Below are positions 6,382-10,273 of a DNA stretch of 10,273 nucleotides, piece after piece. The stretch is from positions 1 through 10,273 of the forward strand of contig CAZZBK010000182.1 of the NCBI GenBank assembly GCA_964652155.1, in the 5' to 3' direction. The notes under the pieces are model-generated. The model saw nothing but the letters and a program-made list of their open reading frames with translations. It was not told where the DNA came from and searched no databases. The translations under genes and the position numbers were made by a program. This stretch comes from CAZZBK01 sp964652155 (lineage in GTDB: Bacteria; Planctomycetota; Planctomycetia; Pirellulales; PNKZ01). Positions within the stretch are counted from its first letter, which is position 1. Every line of letters begins with the position of its first letter.

Positions 6382-6535
6382 GATCGTGGCGGGTCCTGTC
6401 AGGGTGGAAGGGCTCCCATAGTCATACGGACTCGACTCGCCCGAGGCCAGACTTTGTCTCGTCGAATCGGCAAAATCGCTGGGGCTCGCACCCTTCGCTC
6501 TTGATAGCCGATCGACGGACGGCGACAATCGAGCC
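6382..6535. promoter_or_regulatory. Divergent intergenic region
   Basis: These 154 bp separate the start of the reverse-strand serine hydrolase from the start of the second cytochrome/DUF1501 unit and must hold the hydrolase promoter and probably that of the unit. On the reverse strand AGGA (complement of TCCT at 6394-6397) lies 12 nt before the hydrolase ATG and is its likely ribosome binding site. A small palindrome AGAC-TTT-GTCT is present at 6449-6459. I see no convincing -35/-10 pair on either strand and no strong Shine-Dalgarno before 6536. Confidence 0.5.
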
Positions 6536-8848
6536 ATGCATACCATCCCCCGCTTGATCGGCTTTCTGCGCATGTTCACGGGCCCGCTTGGGCAATCTCT
6601 GTCGGTGTGCGCGCTGCTCGCGCTGGGCGTCGAGCTGGCGCGCGGCGACGAGCTGTTCGACCGCGAGGTTGCGCCGATCTTGCAGAAGCATTGCGTCGAG
6701 TGCCACGGCCCGGACGAGCCCGAGGCCAAGCTGCGTCTCTCGACCCGCGAGGGGCTGCTGTATGGTTCCGTCTCCGGCCGGGTCATGGTGCCCGGGGCGG
6801 CCAAGTCGAGTTTGCTCATTCGCCTGCTGGCCGCCGAGGCGAAGCCGCACATGCCCCCCGAGGGGCAACTTTCGCCCGCCGAGATTGCGACGCTTTCGCG
6901 TTGGATCGATCGCCAGAGCCTCGACGCGCTGCCGCCGCGCGAGAGCGCCGTGTCTGCCGATCATTGGGCGTATCGCCCCCTGACCCGGAGCGTTGTGCCC
7001 ACCGTGAAACAGCCAGCCTGGGTCCGCAACGCGATCGATTCTTTTGTGCTCGCCCAACTCGAGTCGGCGGGACTCGCCCCCGCGGCGGCCGCCGACCCGG
7101 TCACGCTCTGTCGCCGGTTGTATTTTGATCTGATCGGGCTGCCACCCTCGCCCGACGAAGTCCAGGCGTTTGTCGACGATCCGAGCGAGGCGGCGTACCG
7201 CGCGCTCGTCGACAAGCTGCTCGCGTCGCCGCATTACGGCGAACGTTGGGGGCGTCACTGGCTCGACCTCGCCCGCTATGCCGACAGTTCGGGCTATCAT
7301 GAGGACATCGATCGTCCGCTGGCCTGGAAGTATCGCGACTACGTGATTGCGAGCCTCAACGCCGACAAGCCCTACGCTCAGTTCATCACCGAGCAACTCG
7401 CCGGCGACGAGTTGGCCCCCGAGAGCGCCGAGGCTTGGATCGCCACCGGGTTTTGCCGCTGCGGACCGACCAACGATTCGAATATGGGCGAGGGCTCGGC
7501 GAAAGAGAAGTACCGCCTCGACCTGCTCGATGACGTGATCTCGACCACGTCAGCCGTGTTCTTGGGACAAACCATCGGCTGTGCACGCTGTCACGATCAC
7601 AAACTCGACCCGATCTTGCAAACCGAGTATTACCGGCTGTTGGCCATCTTTGACAACACGCAGCGCGTGGACGTGTCGGTCGACGAGCACGGGCAGCCGA
7701 GCATGGTCGTGTCGACGGGTGAAAAGAATGCCTCGACCAAGGACAAGCCCCGAGCGGCCAAGTCGATCATGGCCTTGGTGAACGCCCCGCAGTCGCCCCG
7801 CGCAACGCACGTGCTCTGGCGCGGCGACGTGCTCAATCGGGGTCCCGCAGTCGAGCCCGGCATTCCGGCTGCGTTGGCGGTCGAGCCGTTCGTGCTTCCT
7901 ACTTCCGCCCCGAGCGAGAGCCCGCGGCTCGCCGTCGGCCGTCGGCTCGCGTTGGCCAACTGGATTGCTTCGCCGCGCAACCCACTCACATGGCGCGTGC
8001 TCGCCAATCGCATCTGGCAACATCACCTCGGCGACGGCCTGGTCGCCACGCCGAGCAACTTTGGCCGCAGCGGTGCCGAGCCCACCCACCCTGAGTTGCT
8101 CGATCACTTGGCCCACGAACTGCTTGCCGCCGACGGACGTTGGAAGCCGCTGCATCGTTTGATCGTTACGTCGGCCACCTATCGGCAGGCCCATGCGACC
8201 GATGCGGCACAGCGCGAGCGCGGACTCAAGGTCGACCCCGACAACCGGCTGCTGTGGCGCGCCCCACAACGCCGACTCGAGGCCGAAGCGCTCCGTGACG
8301 CCGTGCTGAGCGTGTCGGGCACGTTGAACCGCGCCGTCGGCGGGCCCGGCGTGAAGCCGCGAATAAGGCCCGACCTGCTCGTCGCCAGCCAGCGTAACAA
8401 GTGGCCGCTGGTCGAGCGCGACGGGCCCGAGCACTGGCGTCGCAGCGTTTACATCTACATCAAGCGTCAGCTGCCATTCCCGCTGCTTGAGCTCTTCGAT
8501 CAGCCCAACGCCGCGCAGACCTGCGAGCGTCGCGATGAAAACGTCGTGCCGACGCAGGCGCTCGTGCTGATGAACGACGAGTTCATGACCGAACAGGCGA
8601 GGCAGTTTGCCGATCGTGTGCTGCGCGAGGCTCCCCAATCGCCGGAGGCTCAAGTCCGCCGCGCGGTGCAACTGGCGCTCGGCCGCGAGCCCGGCCAGCA
8701 TGAGCTTGGCGAGACGGTCGAGTTCGTGCGCTCGCAATCGAGCGTCTATCAACAAAGCGGTGCCGCCGCGCCGACCGCCGCGCGCCGCGCCTTGGCCGAC
8801 GTGTGTCACGTGCTGCTCAACTGTAATGAATTCATCTACGTGGACTAG
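6536..8848 (+). CDS. Exported PSCyt1-DUF1549-DUF1553 protein
   Basis: This 770-residue protein has the standard three-part planctomycete cytochrome architecture. The signal peptide covers about 1-37, with a hydrophobic core at 21-34. PSCyt1 (PF07635) covers about 39-126 and carries the haem motif C53-V-E-C56-H57, with M106 in MPPEG as a possible axial ligand. DUF1549 (PSCyt2, PF07583) covers about 163-372 and includes SPHYGERWGRHWLDLARYADS (231-251) and a second CxxCH, C349-A-R-C352-H353, followed by D-H-K. DUF1553 (PSD1, PF07587) covers about 463-765, with NRIWQHHLGDGLV (491-503), THPELLDHLA (517-526) and PTQALVLMND (672-681). Covalent haem attachment would occur outside the cytoplasm. The start at 6536 gives the fuller signal peptide, but Met13 at 6572 is a possible alternative because neither has a clear ribosome binding site. 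It is followed after 1 nt by a DUF1501 gene. The function of the family is not established. Confidence 0.94.
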   Translation: MHTIPRLIGFLRMFTGPLGQSLSVCALLALGVELARGDELFDREVAPILQKHCVECHGPDEPEAKLRLSTREGLLYGSVSGRVMVPGAAKSSLLIRLLAAEAKPHMPPEGQLSPAEIATLSRWIDRQSLDALPPRESAVSADHWAYRPLTRSVVPTVKQPAWVRNAIDSFVLAQLESAGLAPAAAADPVTLCRRLYFDLIGLPPSPDEVQAFVDDPSEAAYRALVDKLLASPHYGERWGRHWLDLARYADSSGYHEDIDRPLAWKYRDYVIASLNADKPYAQFITEQLAGDELAPESAEAWIATGFCRCGPTNDSNMGEGSAKEKYRLDLLDDVISTTSAVFLGQTIGCARCHDHKLDPILQTEYYRLLAIFDNTQRVDVSVDEHGQPSMVVSTGEKNASTKDKPRAAKSIMALVNAPQSPRATHVLWRGDVLNRGPAVEPGIPAALAVEPFVLPTSAPSESPRLAVGRRLALANWIASPRNPLTWRVLANRIWQHHLGDGLVATPSNFGRSGAEPTHPELLDHLAHELLAADGRWKPLHRLIVTSATYRQAHATDAAQRERGLKVDPDNRLLWRAPQRRLEAEALRDAVLSVSGTLNRAVGGPGVKPRIRPDLLVASQRNKWPLVERDGPEHWRRSVYIYIKRQLPFPLLELFDQPNAAQTCERRDENVVPTQALVLMNDEFMTEQARQFADRVLREAPQSPEAQVRRAVQLALGREPGQHELGETVEFVRSQSSVYQQSGAAAPTAARRALADVCHVLLNCNEFIYVD

Positions 8849-8849
8849 A

Positions 8850-10271
8850 ATGATGTCATCGCTGATCCCACGTCGCGAAGTGCTGTCACACCTCGGAGCC
8901 GGTTTCGGTGCCCTGGCGCTGCGCGGCCTGCTGGGCCTGGAAGCTCAGGCGAGCGACACGCATCGCAACGCGCCGCTGGCCAGCCGACCGCCGCACTTCG
9001 CGCCCCGCGCCAAGTCGGTGATCTTTCTGTTCATGTATGGCGGACCCAGTCACGTCGATCTGTTCGACCCCAAGCCCGCGTTGGCCAAATGGCATGGCCA
9101 GCCCATTCCCGTGTTCAACAAGGAAGACGTGTTCCGCAAAGGGAGCAAGAACTCGGCCTTTGCCAGCCCGTTCAAATTCAGCAAGCACGGCCGCTCGGGG
9201 CTCGACGTCTGCGAGCGGTATCCGCATGTCGCCGCGCTGGCCGACGAGCTGTGCGTGATTCGCTCCATGCACGCCGAGAGCAACAATCACGGGCCGGCCT
9301 TGTTTCAGATGCAAACGGGCTCGACGCTCAGCGGCCGACCCAGCCTCGGGTCTTGGGCCACCTACGGTCTGGGGAGCGAGAACCAGAACCTGCCGGGCTT
9401 TGTGGTGATGCTCGACCACCAAGGCGCGCCGGTCAACGGTGCCTTGAACTGGACGAGCGGCTTTATGCCCTCGGCCTATCAAGGGGTCCCGTTCCGCCCG
9501 ACCGGCGAGCCGATCGCCTATTTAGAGCCGCCGCCGGGTGTGACACCCTTGCAACAGCGGGCCCAACTCGACCTGCTCAAGCGTTGGAACCAACGGCACC
9601 AGGAGCAGCACCCCGACGAGGCGGCTCTTGCGGCGCGCATCGAGTCGTTCGAACTCGCGTATCGCATGCAGTCGCACGCCACCGAGGCGGTCGAGTTGGC
9701 GGACGAAACCGACGAAGTCCGATCGCTCTACGGGCTCGATCACAAGACGTCGGCCCATTTTGGCCGCAACTGCCTGTTGGCCCGACGGCTCGTTGAGCGT
9801 GGCGTGCGGTTTGTGCAAATCTACAGCGGCGGCAACGAAGGGCCCCGCGCCTGGGACGCGCACGACGACGTGAAGAAGAATCACGAACTGCACTGCGCCG
9901 AAACCGACGTCCCCATCGCGGGCCTGATCACCGATTTGAAGCGTCGCGGCCTGCTCGACGAAACGCTGATCGTCTGGGGGGGCGAGTTTGGCCGCACGCC
10001 GTTCGCCGAGGACGGCAAGGGGCGCGACCATCATGCCCGCGCGTTCACCGTGTGGCTCGCCGGCGGCGGCATACGAGGCGGGACGGTGCATGGCGAGACC
10101 GACGAGTTTGGCTACCACGTCATCCGCGACGCCGTCAGCCTCCCCGACCTGCACGCGACGATTTTACATCTGCTGGGTCTCGACCACACCCGGCTCACGT
10201 ATCCGTATCTCGGCCGCAACTTCCGCCTGACCGACGTCAGCGGCCGCGTGCTTACGCCCCTGCTGGCGTAG
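8850..10271 (+). CDS. Tat-exported DUF1501 protein, second copy
   Basis: This 473-residue protein begins with a twin-arginine signal, P7-R8-R9-E10-V11-L12 followed by a Gly/Ala/Leu-rich stretch to about 35. DUF1501 (PF07394) fills the rest. Family motifs are MYGGPSHVDLFDPKP (62-76), ESNNHGPALFQMQTG (143-157), AWDAH (334-338), GGEFGRTP (377-384), GRDHHARAF (391-399) and DLHATILHLLGLD (433-445). The Asp and His residues in these blocks are the expected metal ligands of the phosphatase/sulfatase-like fold, but no substrate is known. The coding sequence starts 1 nt after the preceding stop, with two consecutive ATG codons (8850 and 8853) and no clear ribosome binding site, so translation is probably coupled to the upstream cytochrome gene. 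The gene is complete, with its TAG ending 2 nt before the window edge. The open frame extends further upstream, but only as overlap with the previous gene. Confidence 0.94.
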   Translation: MMSSLIPRREVLSHLGAGFGALALRGLLGLEAQASDTHRNAPLASRPPHFAPRAKSVIFLFMYGGPSHVDLFDPKPALAKWHGQPIPVFNKEDVFRKGSKNSAFASPFKFSKHGRSGLDVCERYPHVAALADELCVIRSMHAESNNHGPALFQMQTGSTLSGRPSLGSWATYGLGSENQNLPGFVVMLDHQGAPVNGALNWTSGFMPSAYQGVPFRPTGEPIAYLEPPPGVTPLQQRAQLDLLKRWNQRHQEQHPDEAALAARIESFELAYRMQSHATEAVELADETDEVRSLYGLDHKTSAHFGRNCLLARRLVERGVRFVQIYSGGNEGPRAWDAHDDVKKNHELHCAETDVPIAGLITDLKRRGLLDETLIVWGGEFGRTPFAEDGKGRDHHARAFTVWLAGGGIRGGTVHGETDEFGYHVIRDAVSLPDLHATILHLLGLDHTRLTYPYLGRNFRLTDVSGRVLTPLLA

Positions 10272-10273
10272 AG

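Noticed and set aside
6382..6852. N-terminal extension of the serine hydrolase frame to 6852
   Set aside because: The added 157 residues run through the divergent gap and antisense to the signal peptide and PSCyt1 region of the next gene. The proper signal peptide begins at 6381.
7550..8809. 419-codon open frame on the reverse strand
   Set aside because: It is antisense to the DUF1549/DUF1553 gene and shows no domain or start signal.
8607..8849. Extended start for the second DUF1501 gene inside the preceding gene
   Set aside because: The 81 extra residues are an out-of-frame reading of the DUF1553 C-terminus. The twin-arginine signal begins at the ATG pair at 8850 and 8853.
1..10273. Mobile element, phage, CRISPR array or defence system
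   Set aside because: No transposase, integrase, terminal inverted repeats, spacer-repeat array or known defence domain is visible. Gene content and composition look uniform across the window.

Overview
The window is high-GC bacterial DNA (I judge above 60% G+C by eye) and almost certainly comes from a member of the Planctomycetota. The reason is its family content: two DUF1549/DUF1553 proteins (PSCyt2 and PSD1, the 'Planctomycete cytochrome' families), each followed by a DUF1501 protein. These families are greatly expanded in planctomycetes and rare as a set elsewhere. I cannot name the genus from the sequence.

Layout. Positions 1-305 are a non-coding leader with hairpins and a possible sigma70-type promoter. 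Positions 306-5121 (+) hold a three-gene unit: a secreted DUF1549/DUF1553 protein with a long coiled-coil insertion, a Tat-exported DUF1501 protein, and a seven-bladed WD40 protein whose start overlaps the DUF1501 stop (ATGA). Positions 5122-5277 are a convergent intergenic stretch packed with hairpins, a terminator-like stem, a REP-like segment and a 17-bp tandem repeat. Positions 5278-6381 (-) encode an exported serine hydrolase of the beta-lactamase/class C family. A 154-bp divergent gap follows. Positions 6536-10271 (+) hold a second two-gene unit: a PSCyt1-DUF1549-DUF1553 protein with two CxxCH motifs, and a DUF1501 protein starting 1 nt after its stop.

How the genes may work together. 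In both units a Sec-exported protein carrying CxxCH (a possible c-type haem site) is paired with a Tat-exported protein of the DUF1501 family, which is related to the alkaline phosphatase/sulfatase fold. The same gene order occurs twice in 10 kb with clearly diverged sequences, so these look like two paralogous versions of one two-protein exported module. The first has lost the N-terminal cytochrome domain, gained a coiled coil and acquired a WD40 partner. The biochemical role of such modules is not established to my knowledge, and I do not assign one. The serine hydrolase may be an unrelated neighbour, since it is transcribed in the opposite direction. I found no mobile element, CRISPR array, tRNA or rRNA.
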